Notes: a model not told the origin generated them from the sequence alone. Counted from the stretch's first letter, positions 16,415 to 25,981 are shown. The stretch is DNA of 64,000 nucleotides from Gammaproteobacteria bacterium UBA6724 (GCA_002454165.1 DKIG01000052.1:18460-82459), one strand, 5' to 3'. Program-made: numbers and translations.

Positions 16415-17227
16415 ATGCCAGAACTGCCTGAAGTAGAAACAATCAGACGCGGGATTGTGCCTCATATCCAGGGTAAACGCATTACCAGGGTTCTCGTTCG
16501 CCAGCCGAAACTCAGATGGCCTGTGTCCGCAGAGCTGTCCCAGGCATTGACTGGGCAAAGAATTGACGCCATCCAGCGTCGGGCAAAATACCTGCTGTTT
16601 TGCACCAATACGGGACGCATGATGGTGCATCTCGGCATGTCTGGTAGCCTGAGGATAGGGCGAGAAGAGACAACTCCTCACAAGCATGATCATCTTGATT
16701 TTCATTTTGAAGACGGCACCCTGCTCCGATACCGGGATCCACGCCGTTTTGGCTCCGTCTTCTGGCTCCCTGGGGACGCAAGCCATTGGCTCATTGATAA
16801 CCTTGGCACGGAGCCTTTATCCGATGCGTTCAGCGGTGATTATCTCTACGCCCAGTCACGCGCAAGAAGGCTCGCCGTCAAACTCTTCATTATGAACAGC
16901 CGGATCCTGGTGGGGGTGGGCAACATTTATGCTAATGAAGCCCTGCACCTTGCCGGTATCAACCCGACGCGACCGGCACAGAGGATTGCAAGCCAGCGGT
17001 ATGAGACTCTCGCTCAGTGCATTAAGCAGGTGCTTGCGGATGCTATAGAAGCCGGTGGTACTACTTTGCAGGATCATGTGCAGGAGGACGGCTCGCCTGG
17101 ATACTTCAAGCAGTCACTTAATGTCTATGGCAGAGGCGGTGAACCCTGTCACAAATGCTCCAGAAGACTTAAAGAAATTCGACTCAGCAATCGAACTACG
17201 GTCTATTGCGTTGCCTGCCAGACTTAG
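16415..17227 (+). CDS. mutM: formamidopyrimidine-DNA glycosylase
   Basis: This bifunctional base-excision repair glycosylase/AP lyase removes 8-oxoguanine and Fapy lesions. After Met removal the N terminus is PELPEVETIRRG, with catalytic Pro and Glu. The helix-two-turn-helix region (VGVGNIYANEALHLAGINP) lies near residue 170. The C-terminal zinc finger is CHKC plus CVAC at about 248-268. The length of 270 is normal. It ends 4 bp into the convergent coaD. Confidence 0.98.
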   Translation: MPELPEVETIRRGIVPHIQGKRITRVLVRQPKLRWPVSAELSQALTGQRIDAIQRRAKYLLFCTNTGRMMVHLGMSGSLRIGREETTPHKHDHLDFHFEDGTLLRYRDPRRFGSVFWLPGDASHWLIDNLGTEPLSDAFSGDYLYAQSRARRLAVKLFIMNSRILVGVGNIYANEALHLAGINPTRPAQRIASQRYETLAQCIKQVLADAIEAGGTTLQDHVQEDGSPGYFKQSLNVYGRGGEPCHKCSRRLKEIRLSNRTTVYCVACQT

Positions 17228-17700
17228 GAGAGGTCGCCATTGCTCAGTGCCTCGGCGATGGCGGGATGGACAAACTGCGAAATATCCCCGCCGTAGCCTG
17301 CGATCTGCCTAATCAATGAAGACGAGATGTAAGAATAGTTCTCAGCCGGGGCGAGAAAAACAGTTTCAATATCCGGTTGCAAGGCACGGTTCATGTTGAG
17401 CATCTGGAATTCGTAATCATAGTCCGTCACCGTTCGTATGCCTTTCAGAATGACGCTGGCACCAATCTGCCGCGCAAAATCAACGGTCAGAATGTTAAAG
17501 CTCTGGACTTCCACATTATCAAGATGCGCCAGCGCCTGCTTCGCCAGTTTGACCCGGAATTCCAGTCCGCTGGGAGATTTTTGCGGGCTATCGGCTATGC
17601 CAAGGACAAGACTATCAAAGAGTTTTGCTGCCCGTTCAACGAGGTCTGCGTGCCCATTGTGAATCGGGTTAAAAGTGCCTGGATACAAGACTATTGTCAT
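17224..17700 (-). CDS. coaD: phosphopantetheine adenylyltransferase
   Basis: CoaD transfers AMP from ATP to 4'-phosphopantetheine in coenzyme A synthesis. The 158-residue product starts MTIVLYPGTFNPIHNGH with the nucleotidyltransferase HxGH motif, and the C-terminal ISSSLIR motif is present. I use the internal ATG at 17700 rather than the open frame from 17733, because the family starts at this point and extra upstream residues are not conserved. The neighbours mutM and rsmD are its usual partners. Confidence 0.97.
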   Translation of the reverse strand: MTIVLYPGTFNPIHNGHADLVERAAKLFDSLVLGIADSPQKSPSGLEFRVKLAKQALAHLDNVEVQSFNILTVDFARQIGASVILKGIRTVTDYDYEFQMLNMNRALQPDIETVFLAPAENYSYISSSLIRQIAGYGGDISQFVHPAIAEALSNGDLS

Positions 17701-17740
17701 AATGCTGTGCTTCTTTTGTACGACAGGGGTCACTTAACAA

Positions 17741-17788
17741 ACAAGTCATGTAGAAAACAAGTCATGTAGAAAACAGGTCATGTAGAAA
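17741..17788. repeat. tandem array, 16 bp x 3, upstream of coaD
   Basis: Three 16-bp copies of ACAAGTCATGTAGAAA at 17741, 17757 and 17773 differ by a single base. They lie about 40-90 bp upstream of the coaD start, in its leader or promoter region. Confidence 0.97.
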
Positions 17789-17867
17789 ACAAGTTGCCCA
17801 AGAAGACCCTATCATATCCATGTCATTGTCAGAATTTCAACCGCATTTGTCGGACCCCCTAACGTCC

Positions 17868-18443
17868 TTAGGCAAGGGTCCGAGCATCACAGAGACAATA
17901 GTGCACCCCACCCGCCTGCTTCTGACGATAAATTGACCAGCCTTCGGGCAGGGTTTGAGCCTTCATTGCTGTCGCGGCTTCTATGTAAATGAAACCCTTG
18001 GCGAGGTTTCTCTTGTCGATCATCTGGCAGACTTCTTTTAACTCTGCACTGGCGAAGGGCGGGTCCAGAAAAATCAGATCGTAGGATTCTTCACAGGCAA
18101 CCAGCCATTCCTTGGCAGTGGTCTTGTGAATTTGATACAAACTGGCATCGTCGCACAGATGGGTAAAGGTATCCCGCAAGGCACGGGCAATTTTTGTATC
18201 ACTTTCAATCAGGGTGACATGACAAGCCCCTCTTGAAAGTGCTTCAAGGCTGAGGGCGCCACTACCAGCATAAAGATCAAGGCACCGTGATGCGGAACCA
18301 AAATCCCCAAGCCAACTAAATAGAGTTTCCCGCACCCTGCCTGGTGTTGGGCGAATATCATCATCCTTGCTGGCGGCAAAAGATATTTTGCGACCACGCC
18401 ATTTTCCGCCGATAATTCGTAGTCTATGATCCAACTTCTTCAT
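17868..18443 (-). CDS. rsmD: 16S rRNA (guanine966-N2)-methyltransferase
   Basis: RsmD methylates G966 of 16S rRNA in the assembled small subunit. The 191-residue protein begins MKKLDHRLRIIGGKWRGRK like its E. coli counterpart, and carries the SAM-binding DLYAGSGALSLEALSRGA and the catalytic DLIFLDPPF. The open frame continues 118 codons upstream, but that part is the reverse complement of ftsE and not conserved. ATG 18476 is an alternative start. It is divergent from ftsE by 88 bp. Confidence 0.93.
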   Translation of the reverse strand: MKKLDHRLRIIGGKWRGRKISFAASKDDDIRPTPGRVRETLFSWLGDFGSASRCLDLYAGSGALSLEALSRGACHVTLIESDTKIARALRDTFTHLCDDASLYQIHKTTAKEWLVACEESYDLIFLDPPFASAELKEVCQMIDKRNLAKGFIYIEAATAMKAQTLPEGWSIYRQKQAGGVHYCLCDARTLA

Positions 18444-18530
18444 GTAACAGTCGACGCCATCATCACGGACGGGCATTGTAACCAGCAATGGGATTGCCTG
18501 TCGTGCAACCTTCAATGACTTGGCATAAAG

Positions 18531-19205
18531 ATGATTCGATTTGACGAGGTTAGCAAAAGATATCCGGGCGGCATTGAAGCACTGTCGCGGGTAAGTTTTG
18601 AACTCGCGGAAGGTGAGATGGTGTTCCTGACGGGACATTCTGGCGCCGGCAAAAGCACCTTGATGAAACTGGTGATATTGATTGAACGCACCAGCCAGGG
18701 GCAGGTGTTTGTGAATGGTGCCAATCTCAACCGGATTCCCGTGCGACAGATTCCTGCCATCCGCCGCAACATTGGCGTGGTATTTCAGAACCCTCATTTG
18801 TTGTTTGATCGTTCAGTGTTTGACAATGTTGCGTTGCCGCTCACGATTTCTGGCTTTGGTCCTAGAGAAGTCGGACGGCGAGTTCGTGCCGCCTTATCAA
18901 AGGTCGGGCTAGCGGACAAGGAGCGGATGCGTCCGGTCACCCTGTCTGGCGGTGAACAGCAACGAGTCGGCATAGCCCGGGCAGTGGTGAACAAGCCAGC
19001 ACTCCTGCTCGCAGATGAGCCGACGGGCAATCTTGACCCTGATTTGTCTCAGGAAGTCATAAATCTGTTTGCTCAGTTTAATCAGGTCGGCGTCAGCGTC
19101 ATGATAGCGACACACGATCTGGGTCTGGTTGAGCGGATGGGGAAACGCGAGTTGGTCCTGCGACAGGGGCAGTTGACCGAGCACAGACCGGTGCGGCTGA
19201 TATGA
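18531..19205 (+). CDS. ftsE: cell division ATP-binding protein FtsE
   Basis: FtsE is the ATPase of the FtsEX complex, which controls septal peptidoglycan hydrolases from the inner membrane. In its 224 residues, Walker A is GHSGAGKST (35-43), the ABC signature LSGGEQQ (138-144), and Walker B LLLADEPTGNLD with D162-E163. It overlaps ftsX by 4 bp, as in most gammaproteobacteria. Confidence 0.97.
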   Translation: MIRFDEVSKRYPGGIEALSRVSFELAEGEMVFLTGHSGAGKSTLMKLVILIERTSQGQVFVNGANLNRIPVRQIPAIRRNIGVVFQNPHLLFDRSVFDNVALPLTISGFGPREVGRRVRAALSKVGLADKERMRPVTLSGGEQQRVGIARAVVNKPALLLADEPTGNLDPDLSQEVINLFAQFNQVGVSVMIATHDLGLVERMGKRELVLRQGQLTEHRPVRLI

Positions 19206-20158
19206 AGTTATCCGGCGCCACAGTGACAGAGTTGGGACGAAGGGACAGGCTAGGTGCCTGGTTTGCCCATCATCGTCTGGTCGCCGTCAGCACCCTGCGG
19301 GGATTGCTGGCAAGCCCTGTTGCTAGCCTGATGACCTGGCTGGTAATCGGTATTGCCCTGGCACTACCCGCTATTCTTTATGTGCTCCTGCAGAATGTTT
19401 CCGCCCTGAGTGGGCAGGGAGGAAGCACACCGCGGGCAAGTCTGTTTCTGGTGCAGAGCGCCACCATTGAAGAAGCGCAACAACTCACACGCAACATTGG
19501 TCAACAGGGTGGCGTAGAGAGGACGGCGTTCATCTCGGCAACGGACGCCCTTGCCGAATTCCAGGAGAGATCCGGTTTTGGGGATGTATTGCGCACCCTG
19601 GAACGCAATCCCTTGCCACATCTCATAGAAGTCACTCTGAGCACCGCAGACCCGCCGGTCATCTCAGGACTGGTGGAAGAATGGCGGGGCATAGGCCTGA
19701 TAGAACGCGTCTCCGTGGACCGGCAATGGCTGGAACGATTGGAGGCGCTACTTAACTTCGGCAAGCGACTAGTGGCAGCCCTAGGACTAGTACTAGGCGC
19801 GGGCGCAGTGCTGATAATGGGCAACATCATCCGCCTGACGATATTGAACCGCCGCGAGGAGATAGAGATAATCAAACTCTTCGGCGGTACCAATGCCTTC
19901 GTCCGGCGCCCCTTCCTCTACTCAGGCTTCTGGTACGGCATCGGCGGAGCCCTCTGTGCACTGCTACTGGTCCAGGGTAGCATCATGTTTCTCGCTACAC
20001 CTCTTAGGGTAGTAGCACAAAGTTACAGGAATGAATTTGTACTCCAAGGACTGGACTGGGGCGCCGCTCTTTTGCTATGCAGCACAGGTATTTTGCTCGG
20101 CGTGTTGGGTGCAGCCTTGGCGGTAGGACGACATTTGAGTGAAATTAGACCAAGATGA
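19202..20158 (+). CDS. ftsX: cell division protein FtsX
   Basis: FtsX is the membrane partner of FtsE. The 318-residue protein shows an N-terminal cytoplasmic stretch, a first membrane segment near residues 40-62 (SLMTWLVIGIALALPAILYV), a periplasmic domain to about 185, and three further membrane segments near 197-220, 245-270 and 288-308. This is the standard topology. The start overlaps the ftsE stop. Confidence 0.96.
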   Translation: MKLSGATVTELGRRDRLGAWFAHHRLVAVSTLRGLLASPVASLMTWLVIGIALALPAILYVLLQNVSALSGQGGSTPRASLFLVQSATIEEAQQLTRNIGQQGGVERTAFISATDALAEFQERSGFGDVLRTLERNPLPHLIEVTLSTADPPVISGLVEEWRGIGLIERVSVDRQWLERLEALLNFGKRLVAALGLVLGAGAVLIMGNIIRLTILNRREEIEIIKLFGGTNAFVRRPFLYSGFWYGIGGALCALLLVQGSIMFLATPLRVVAQSYRNEFVLQGLDWGAALLLCSTGILLGVLGAALAVGRHLSEIRPR

Positions 20159-20217
20159 TCGTGCGACCCCTTCTAAACACCATACACAGGCGCCCTAAAC
20201 ACGCTCTAAACAAAGGG

Positions 20218-20247
20218 TTAGCAGTCCCCCGCTCGGAGTGCTAGAAT
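20218..20247 (+). promoter_or_regulatory. possible promoter of rpoH
   Basis: TTAGCA (20218-20223) and TAGAAT (20242-20247) are separated by 18 bp and end 31 bases before the rpoH start codon. No secondary-structure thermosensor was assessed. Confidence 0.35.
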
Positions 20248-20277
20248 CCGCGCCCCTTATCAGAATCGCATAGCAAG

Positions 20278-21123
20278 ATGACGAAAAGCGTTACTTCAAT
20301 TGATATTCTGTCGCCAGGAGGCAATCTTGACGCCTACATTCAGGCGGTGCACAAGATCCCCGTCCTGTCTGTGAAGCAGGAGCAGGAATTGGCGCATCGA
20401 CTGGTTGACGAAGGGGACCTGGACGCTGCGCGACAGATGGTCATGGCACACCTGCGATTCGTGGTGTATGTCGCCAGGTCTTATTCTGGATATGGCTTGT
20501 CTCAGGCGGACCTGATCCAGGAAGGCAATGTGGGACTGATGAAGGCGGTACGGCGGTTTGACCCGACCTTTGGTGTGCGACTGATGTCATACGCGGTGCA
20601 CTGGATTAAAGCTGAGATCCATGAGTTCATTCTTCGAAACTGGCGCATAGTCAAGGTGGCTACCACCAAACCGCAACGGAAGCTCTTCTTTAATCTGCGC
20701 CGTGCAAAGAAGCGGCTCGGGCGGATGAATGAAGCCGAAATCACTGATGTTGCTGATGAGTTGGGGGTGGTGCCGGAGGAAGTCCGGCGGATGGAAACCC
20801 GCCTGTCCGCCCAGGATGCCAACTTCGACAATGACGCCGAGGAGGATGACTACTCACCCTCCCAGTATCTCACCAGCCCGGATAGCGATCCGGCGGATCT
20901 AGTTGAAGCAGACAATCTCAGGACTCAGCAGAGTGCCCAACTGGCGACGGCATTTACGACACTGGACCCTCGCTCCCGGGAAATCATTCAGGGGCGGTGG
21001 TTGGCGGAGAAGAAGACCACTCTGCAAGAACTGGCGAGTCGTTTTGATATCAGCGCCGAGCGGGTGCGACAGATTGAACAGATGTCTCTGAAAAAACTCA
21101 AGCTGAGCGTCACTAGTGCATAA
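20278..21123 (+). CDS. rpoH: RNA polymerase sigma factor RpoH (heat-shock sigma-32)
   Basis: The 281-residue sigma factor directs transcription of chaperone and protease genes. It carries region 2 (DLIQEGNVGLMKAVRRFDP near 78-96), the RpoH box QRKLFFNLR at 133-141 that distinguishes RpoH from RpoD and RpoS, and region 4 (TLQELASRFDISAERVRQIE) near the C terminus. Its position after ftsEX is the conserved gammaproteobacterial order. Confidence 0.98.
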   Translation: MTKSVTSIDILSPGGNLDAYIQAVHKIPVLSVKQEQELAHRLVDEGDLDAARQMVMAHLRFVVYVARSYSGYGLSQADLIQEGNVGLMKAVRRFDPTFGVRLMSYAVHWIKAEIHEFILRNWRIVKVATTKPQRKLFFNLRRAKKRLGRMNEAEITDVADELGVVPEEVRRMETRLSAQDANFDNDAEEDDYSPSQYLTSPDSDPADLVEADNLRTQQSAQLATAFTTLDPRSREIIQGRWLAEKKTTLQELASRFDISAERVRQIEQMSLKKLKLSVTSA

Positions 21124-21141
21124 CCACCCTGGTCGCCGAGA

Positions 21142-21831
21142 TTGGAAAGCCGTGCTGGTATCCGCTCCTTTGTACTAAGACAGGGGAGATTAACCAAAGG
21201 TCAGCGCCGGGCACTGGCAGAACAGTGGCCGATATTTGGATTGGATTCCAGTGCAGGTCTGATTAACCCCACCGAAGTTTTTGGCAATGACCATCCCGTT
21301 ACTTTTGAGATCGGTTTCGGGATGGGCGAATCGCTCATCACCCAGGCACAGACACAAACAGAGAGAAACTTCATTGGCGCCGAGGTACATCGCCCCGGCC
21401 TGGGTCATCTGCTCATGCAAGCCGCCGCCCTGACACAGACCAATATCCGTGTCTATGCCGAGGATGGGCAAAAAGTGCTTAATCAATGCATTCCAAATGC
21501 AAGTATTGATTCAATACAAATTTTTTTCCCGGACCCCTGGCACAAGAAACGGCATCATAAGCGCCGCCTGATCAATGCACCCTTCCTCCAACTCGTCTGG
21601 AATAAACTCAAACATGGCGGCGTATTACATCTGGCGACTGACTGGCAACCCTATGCCGAAGTGATGCTAGATGAAATGACGAGTTGCATTCAGGAAGGGC
21701 AAAAGTTTGACCAGATTCCACCCCCACCAAGACCGACAACAAAGTTTGAGGCAAGGGGACAACAACTAGGGCATCCTGTTACCGATCTTGCCTTCCGCAC
21801 CAAGAAACGGCATCCATCAGGGAGCGAGTAG
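21142..21831 (+). CDS. trmB: tRNA (guanine46-N7)-methyltransferase
   Basis: TrmB makes m7G46 in tRNA. The 229-residue protein starts at TTG and begins IRSFVLRQGRLTKGQRRAL after a few residues, the usual N terminus. The SAM motif is FEIGFGMGESL, and the diagnostic FFPDPWHKKRHHKRR is near residue 130. No ATG lies near the conserved N terminus, so TTG 21142 is taken. It overlaps the 3' end of the convergent hemW by 15 bp. Confidence 0.95.
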   Translation: MESRAGIRSFVLRQGRLTKGQRRALAEQWPIFGLDSSAGLINPTEVFGNDHPVTFEIGFGMGESLITQAQTQTERNFIGAEVHRPGLGHLLMQAAALTQTNIRVYAEDGQKVLNQCIPNASIDSIQIFFPDPWHKKRHHKRRLINAPFLQLVWNKLKHGGVLHLATDWQPYAEVMLDEMTSCIQEGQKFDQIPPPPRPTTKFEARGQQLGHPVTDLAFRTKKRHPSGSE

Positions 21832-23007
21832 CAACAGTTCGTCTAGTAGCCTGCGTCCGGCTGCCGTTGTCCAGACCCTGGTTTCATCGCCGATGCTTGT
21901 CGTTTTCAGCAAGGTCCTGGACTCTGCATCGGCAAGAAAGGATGCCAGACTTTGCCAGGCTAAGCCGGTGCGGTTTTCAAATAGGCGGCGCGAGAATCCT
22001 TCATTCAGGCGCAAGGCGTTCATCAGAAACTCCGTAGCGATATCGTCCTTTGGTATCTGAGTAACCCTGGTCTTGCCTCCTTGAAGATAATCTTTCGGCA
22101 CTCTGGATTTGGCTGTGCGATAAATTGTGCGGTCAATGGTGTGATGACGACTCTTGGTGCTTGAAATCTTGCCATGAGCCCCCGCGCCAATGCCGAGATA
22201 ATCACCGAACTGCCAGTAATTAAGATTATGTGCCGCTTGCGCGCCCGGTCTGGCGAAAGCAGAAACTTCATACTGAGTATATCCCTGCTGGTCAAGTTGC
22301 TCGATGCCGCGCTGCCAAATATCAAACAACTTGTCCTCTTCAGGCAGGACAGGCGGGTAGCGGTAAAATCGGGTATTTTTTTCTATGCTGAGCTGATACC
22401 AGGAAAGATGTTCAGGGACGAGGTTGAATGCCTGGGCAAGATCCTGCATCGCCGCCTGCACTGATTGTCCCGGCAAGCCGTGCATTAGATCTATGTTGAT
22501 ATTGTCAAAACCGGCTTGCCGCGCGGCATCAAATGCGCGCAGGGTGTCTGATGATTGGTGAATTCTGCCGAGTGCTTTTAGTGCCTCGTCGTCAAAACTC
22601 TGGGCACCCAGGCTGAGTCTGTTGACCCCGGCCTGCCGATAACCGACGAATCGCTCCGCCTCAAAGCTACCGGGGTTGGCTTCCAGGGTGACCTCTATCT
22701 TGTCAATGTCAAACCATTCGGCAATTGCTACCAGCAGACGCGCAATGGCGTCTGGCGTAAACAGGCTGGGCGTACCGCCGCCCAGGAAGATAGAGCATAA
22801 TGCCCGCTCCGACGATACCATTGCTTTTGTCGGCGCAAATGGCTTGGTATGCGTTTCCAGGTCTTCAATCAACCGGGTGATGTAGGCATCCTCTGGAATG
22901 ACTCCCTCAATTTCATGTGAATTAAAATCACAATAGGGACACTTTTTGATACACCAGGGAAAGTGAACATAAAGACCGAGCGGAATATCAGCTGGCGCGG
23001 CGTACAT
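21817..23007 (-). CDS. hemW: radical SAM heme chaperone HemW
   Basis: This 396-residue radical SAM protein is related to HemN but acts as a heme-binding/insertion protein. The cluster-binding cysteines C19, C23 and C26 lie in CIKKCPYCDF, and the extra Cys of true HemN is absent (Phe-Asn follow). GGGTPS and HLSWYQLSIE are family motifs. Its start overlaps the rdgB stop by 20 bp, which indicates one transcript. Confidence 0.95.
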   Translation of the reverse strand: MYAAPADIPLGLYVHFPWCIKKCPYCDFNSHEIEGVIPEDAYITRLIEDLETHTKPFAPTKAMVSSERALCSIFLGGGTPSLFTPDAIARLLVAIAEWFDIDKIEVTLEANPGSFEAERFVGYRQAGVNRLSLGAQSFDDEALKALGRIHQSSDTLRAFDAARQAGFDNINIDLMHGLPGQSVQAAMQDLAQAFNLVPEHLSWYQLSIEKNTRFYRYPPVLPEEDKLFDIWQRGIEQLDQQGYTQYEVSAFARPGAQAAHNLNYWQFGDYLGIGAGAHGKISSTKSRHHTIDRTIYRTAKSRVPKDYLQGGKTRVTQIPKDDIATEFLMNALRLNEGFSRRLFENRTGLAWQSLASFLADAESRTLLKTTSIGDETRVWTTAAGRRLLDELLLLAP

Positions 23008-23614
23008 TCAGTTTTTCCTGGAGGAGGCGCAAGGCAGTCCCTCTATGACTCAGGGTGTTCTTCTCATTAGGAGTCAACTCAGCGGCGGTTTTGCCGAGGT
23101 GCGGAATAAAAAACAACGGATCATAACCGAAGCCATTTACGCCCCGAGCATGGGTCGCTATCTCGCCATGCCAGACACCTCTGGCAATGATCGGTGCCAC
23201 ATCATCGGGTGAATTGAGTAGCAGGAGAACGCAGTGGAATGCTGCCTTTCTGTTGCTGACCTTCTCAAGTTGCCGCATGAGTTTGTCGTTATTCGCTGCA
23301 TCTGTCGCGCCCTCGCCCGCGAAGCGTGCAGAAAAAACACCCGGTGCCTGCCCCAGCGCATCCACGCAAAGCCCTGAATCATCGGCGATGGCAGGTAGTC
23401 CGGATTCCCGGCAGGCGTGACGCGCTTTGATTAGCGCATTTTCGGTAAAGGTCTTGCCGGTTTCAGGCGGGCTTTGGATACCAGAATCAGACTGCAAGAC
23501 CAGATTAAAGTCGGTGCTCAGTAGCGCGGCAATTTCGTCATACTTGTGCCGATTATCACTTGCCAGGATGAATTTTTCTGCTTCCCGTTTTGGCTGTTCA
23601 CTTCTTGTTGACAC
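22988..23614 (-). CDS. rdgB: XTP/dITP pyrophosphatase (non-canonical purine NTPase)
   Basis: RdgB hydrolyses dITP, XTP and similar nucleotides to keep them out of nucleic acids. In 208 residues it shows the motifs ILASDNRHKYDEI, TFTENALIKAR, AIADDSGLCVDAL and GFGYDPLF. It lies upstream of hemW in the usual order. Confidence 0.97.
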   Translation of the reverse strand: MSTRSEQPKREAEKFILASDNRHKYDEIAALLSTDFNLVLQSDSGIQSPPETGKTFTENALIKARHACRESGLPAIADDSGLCVDALGQAPGVFSARFAGEGATDAANNDKLMRQLEKVSNRKAAFHCVLLLLNSPDDVAPIIARGVWHGEIATHARGVNGFGYDPLFFIPHLGKTAAELTPNEKNTLSHRGTALRLLQEKLNVRRAS

Positions 23615-23641
23615 GCTTTTGTACCTTTGAGAAACCAGGCG

Positions 23642-24235
23642 CTACAGGCCCAGGATTAGCCCTTTGGGCACGCCGAGTAGGTTGGCAACAGGTTGGATGA
23701 CCAGATAGTTGTTAATCAGGGTCAGCATCACGAACACCAGGATGATAGAAAAATCCAGCCCTCCCATGGGCGGTAGCAACTTGCGAACCGGGGCGCAGAT
23801 GGGTTCGGTAATCTGATGTATCAGCGCGAGTGCTGGATGATTGGAGTAAGGTGCTATCCAACTGGCGATGACCATAATAATCAGAGCAAAAAAGTAAAGA
23901 TCAAAAATCTTTGCAAGCAGACCCAGGATCGCCCAGGCAATATAGATTGAATGAAAAACATAGATTCCCGTCAGCCATATCACGAGCATGATGGTAATGA
24001 TTTGTATGCCTAATGCGGCGATGAGTATAGCCAAGTCAAGGCCACGGAAGGTGGGGAGAATTCTTTTGAAGGGTCTGACAGCGGGTGCGGTTAATTTTAC
24101 CACCGCCTGGCAGATGGGATTGTAATAATCGGCGCGGGATATCTGCATCAAAAATCGTAACAACAATAAATAGAGATAGATGCCCGCAGTAGTTTGTATC
24201 AGGAATATGCCAGCACCGGAAAGATTTTGAGTCAT
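23642..24235 (-). CDS. yggT: YggT family membrane protein
   Basis: The 197-residue integral membrane protein has two YGGT domains, each with paired hydrophobic helices (near 10-30, 65-90, 95-125 and 160-185) and the short motif P-(V/I)-(C/R)-P-F/V-(K/R) after the first helix of each half (APAVRPFKRILP; EPICAPVRKLLPP). Function is not settled; the family has been linked to osmotic stress and division in other bacteria. It sits between rdgB and proC, as in many gammaproteobacteria. Confidence 0.93.
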   Translation of the reverse strand: MTQNLSGAGIFLIQTTAGIYLYLLLLRFLMQISRADYYNPICQAVVKLTAPAVRPFKRILPTFRGLDLAILIAALGIQIITIMLVIWLTGIYVFHSIYIAWAILGLLAKIFDLYFFALIIMVIASWIAPYSNHPALALIHQITEPICAPVRKLLPPMGGLDFSIILVFVMLTLINNYLVIQPVANLLGVPKGLILGL

Positions 24236-24261
24236 GATATGGGTTCCATTAAAGGATTGGA

Positions 24262-25113
24262 TTATAAAGCATTTTGATCTGGCTCTTCGTCGTTAGATTT
24301 TATGCCCGACAGGGTGGCGGCGCGTTCTCTCGCTGCCTTGACGGCCTGCTCAACCATCTCCTTGAACCCCGCCTCCCTCAGCTTGTCCAGGGCCGCCTGA
24401 GTTGTACCGCCCGGGGAGGTAACGCGGCGTCGGAGTGCCGTCAGGTCAGTATCCTGTGCCAGGGCTATTTTTGCACTACCGAGAGCAGTTTGCAGCACCA
24501 GTTGGCGGCTCACCTCGGCGGACAATCCTGCATTGATGCCCGCGCTGATCATCGCTTCCATAAGGAGGAAAAAGTAGGCTGGGCCACTGCCAGACACCGC
24601 CGTCACAACATTCAGGTCTGCTTCTTCATCAAGCCAAAGAGTAATGCCTACCGCGCCAAGAATATTTTCAGCGTCTTGTCGTTGTGATGCGGTCACCGCG
24701 TCTGTGGCAAACATGGCAGTGATACCTGTTTGCACCAGAGCGGGCGTGTTCGGCATACAACGGATAATCGGGGTATTGTTTTCCGAGTGGCTGGTTTGGA
24801 ATCTCTCGCCCAGGGTCCGGGTAGTAATTCCCGCTGCCACACTGACGATCAACTTCTCCCTGGCGGCATCGGCAATCTCAGCAAGCAGTGCGCTCATTTT
24901 GTCAGGTTTGACGCAAAGCATCAGAATGTCGCTCTGGACAACCGCCTCAAGGTTGTCCTGTGTGGCACTGATACCAAGTGCCGTGACCCTGTCGCGACAA
25001 TCCGCCCTAGGGTCGGCAGCGATGATGTCCGACAAGTTGAAACCGCTTTTTTTTAGCCCGCTCATTATCGCCTGGGCAATGTTCCCAGCACCAAGGAATG
25101 CTATTTTTGGCAT
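24262..25113 (-). CDS. proC: pyrroline-5-carboxylate reductase
   Basis: ProC reduces pyrroline-5-carboxylate to proline with NAD(P)H, the last step of proline synthesis. The 283-residue protein starts MPKIAFLGAGNIAQAIMSG (Rossmann GxGxxG). It carries IRCMPNTPALVQTGITA in the middle and SGSGPAYFFLLMEAM with RRRVTSPGGTTQAAL in the C-terminal dimer domain. It is adjacent to yggS, its common partner. A short imperfect 14-bp tandem repeat lies between it and yggS at about 25131-25158. Confidence 0.97.
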   Translation of the reverse strand: MPKIAFLGAGNIAQAIMSGLKKSGFNLSDIIAADPRADCRDRVTALGISATQDNLEAVVQSDILMLCVKPDKMSALLAEIADAAREKLIVSVAAGITTRTLGERFQTSHSENNTPIIRCMPNTPALVQTGITAMFATDAVTASQRQDAENILGAVGITLWLDEEADLNVVTAVSGSGPAYFFLLMEAMISAGINAGLSAEVSRQLVLQTALGSAKIALAQDTDLTALRRRVTSPGGTTQAALDKLREAGFKEMVEQAVKAARERAATLSGIKSNDEEPDQNAL

Positions 25114-25142
25114 CTTGCGTCCTGCTACTTATTGACGTTCCG

Positions 25143-25859
25143 CTATTGATGTTTCGCTACTGTATTTTGCGCCTTCGGTTGCCGCTGCCCAAAAATGCCC
25201 GTGCCGATGCGGAGCCATGTCGCACCTTCCATTATCGCAGATTTGTAGTCATGGCTCATGCCCATGGAAAGTTGGTCAAACTCAGGTAAACCGAATTGGG
25301 CGGAGATGTCTTCCCGCAGTTCCCGGAGCTGTGCAAATATGGCGCGCTGCAAACTCTCATCCTCTGTCACCTGTGGAATTGTCATCAAGCCCCGCAACGC
25401 AATTCCGGGCAGGTCTCTTATGCTATTAATCAGCGTTGCCACCCTGTCTGGCGCGACCCCAGATTTATTCTTCTCCATGGAAATGTTGACCTGTACCAGC
25501 ACCTGGAGCCTACCCAGGGCCGGGTTTCTCTGCTCACTCAAGCGTCTGGCAACCTTGTTTGAGGCAAGGGTATGCACCCAGTTGAACTGCTCGGCAATCC
25601 GCCGCGTCTTGTTGGACTGAACCGCACCAATAAAGTGCCAGTCAAGGTTCGGCAGAGTAGCAATTTTACCCTCGGCTTCCTGTAGATAATTTTCCCCGAA
25701 ACTAGTCTGACCTGCCTTCAAAGCCACATGTATTAGAGCCGTATCCTGGGCTTTGCTGGCAGCCAGCAACTTGACTTCCCCAGGGTTGCGCGCCGCCGTC
25801 CGACAAACGGCAGCAATTCTGGTAGCAAGCGTTTCAAGATTGTGCGATATGGAAGTCAT
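25143..25859 (-). CDS. yggS: pyridoxal phosphate homeostasis protein (YggS/PLPBP)
   Basis: This 238-residue PLP-binding barrel protein buffers pyridoxal phosphate and affects amino-acid pools. The PLP lysine is K36 in LLAASKAQ, and SMGMSHDYKSAIMEGATWLRIGTGIFG near the C terminus is the phosphate-binding region. I use ATG 25859 (MTSISHNLETLATRI) because the 21 extra upstream residues are not typical. It is divergent from pilT, as in Pseudomonas. Confidence 0.95.
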   Translation of the reverse strand: MTSISHNLETLATRIAAVCRTAARNPGEVKLLAASKAQDTALIHVALKAGQTSFGENYLQEAEGKIATLPNLDWHFIGAVQSNKTRRIAEQFNWVHTLASNKVARRLSEQRNPALGRLQVLVQVNISMEKNKSGVAPDRVATLINSIRDLPGIALRGLMTIPQVTEDESLQRAIFAQLRELREDISAQFGLPEFDQLSMGMSHDYKSAIMEGATWLRIGTGIFGQRQPKAQNTVAKHQ

Positions 25860-25981
25860 AGCGAAAGATATACAAGCCAGTACGAATAGTTTGTCCCGCC
25901 AGACGATATTACTATCAATCACAGTTGATAATCTGAAGAAATCTTCCCCTCGCGACTTGGCAAGACGAATAGGACCTCAGA

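Noticed and set aside
18444..18797. 118-residue N-terminal extension of rsmD
   Set aside because: It runs antisense through ftsE; the family begins at MKKLDHRLRIIGG.
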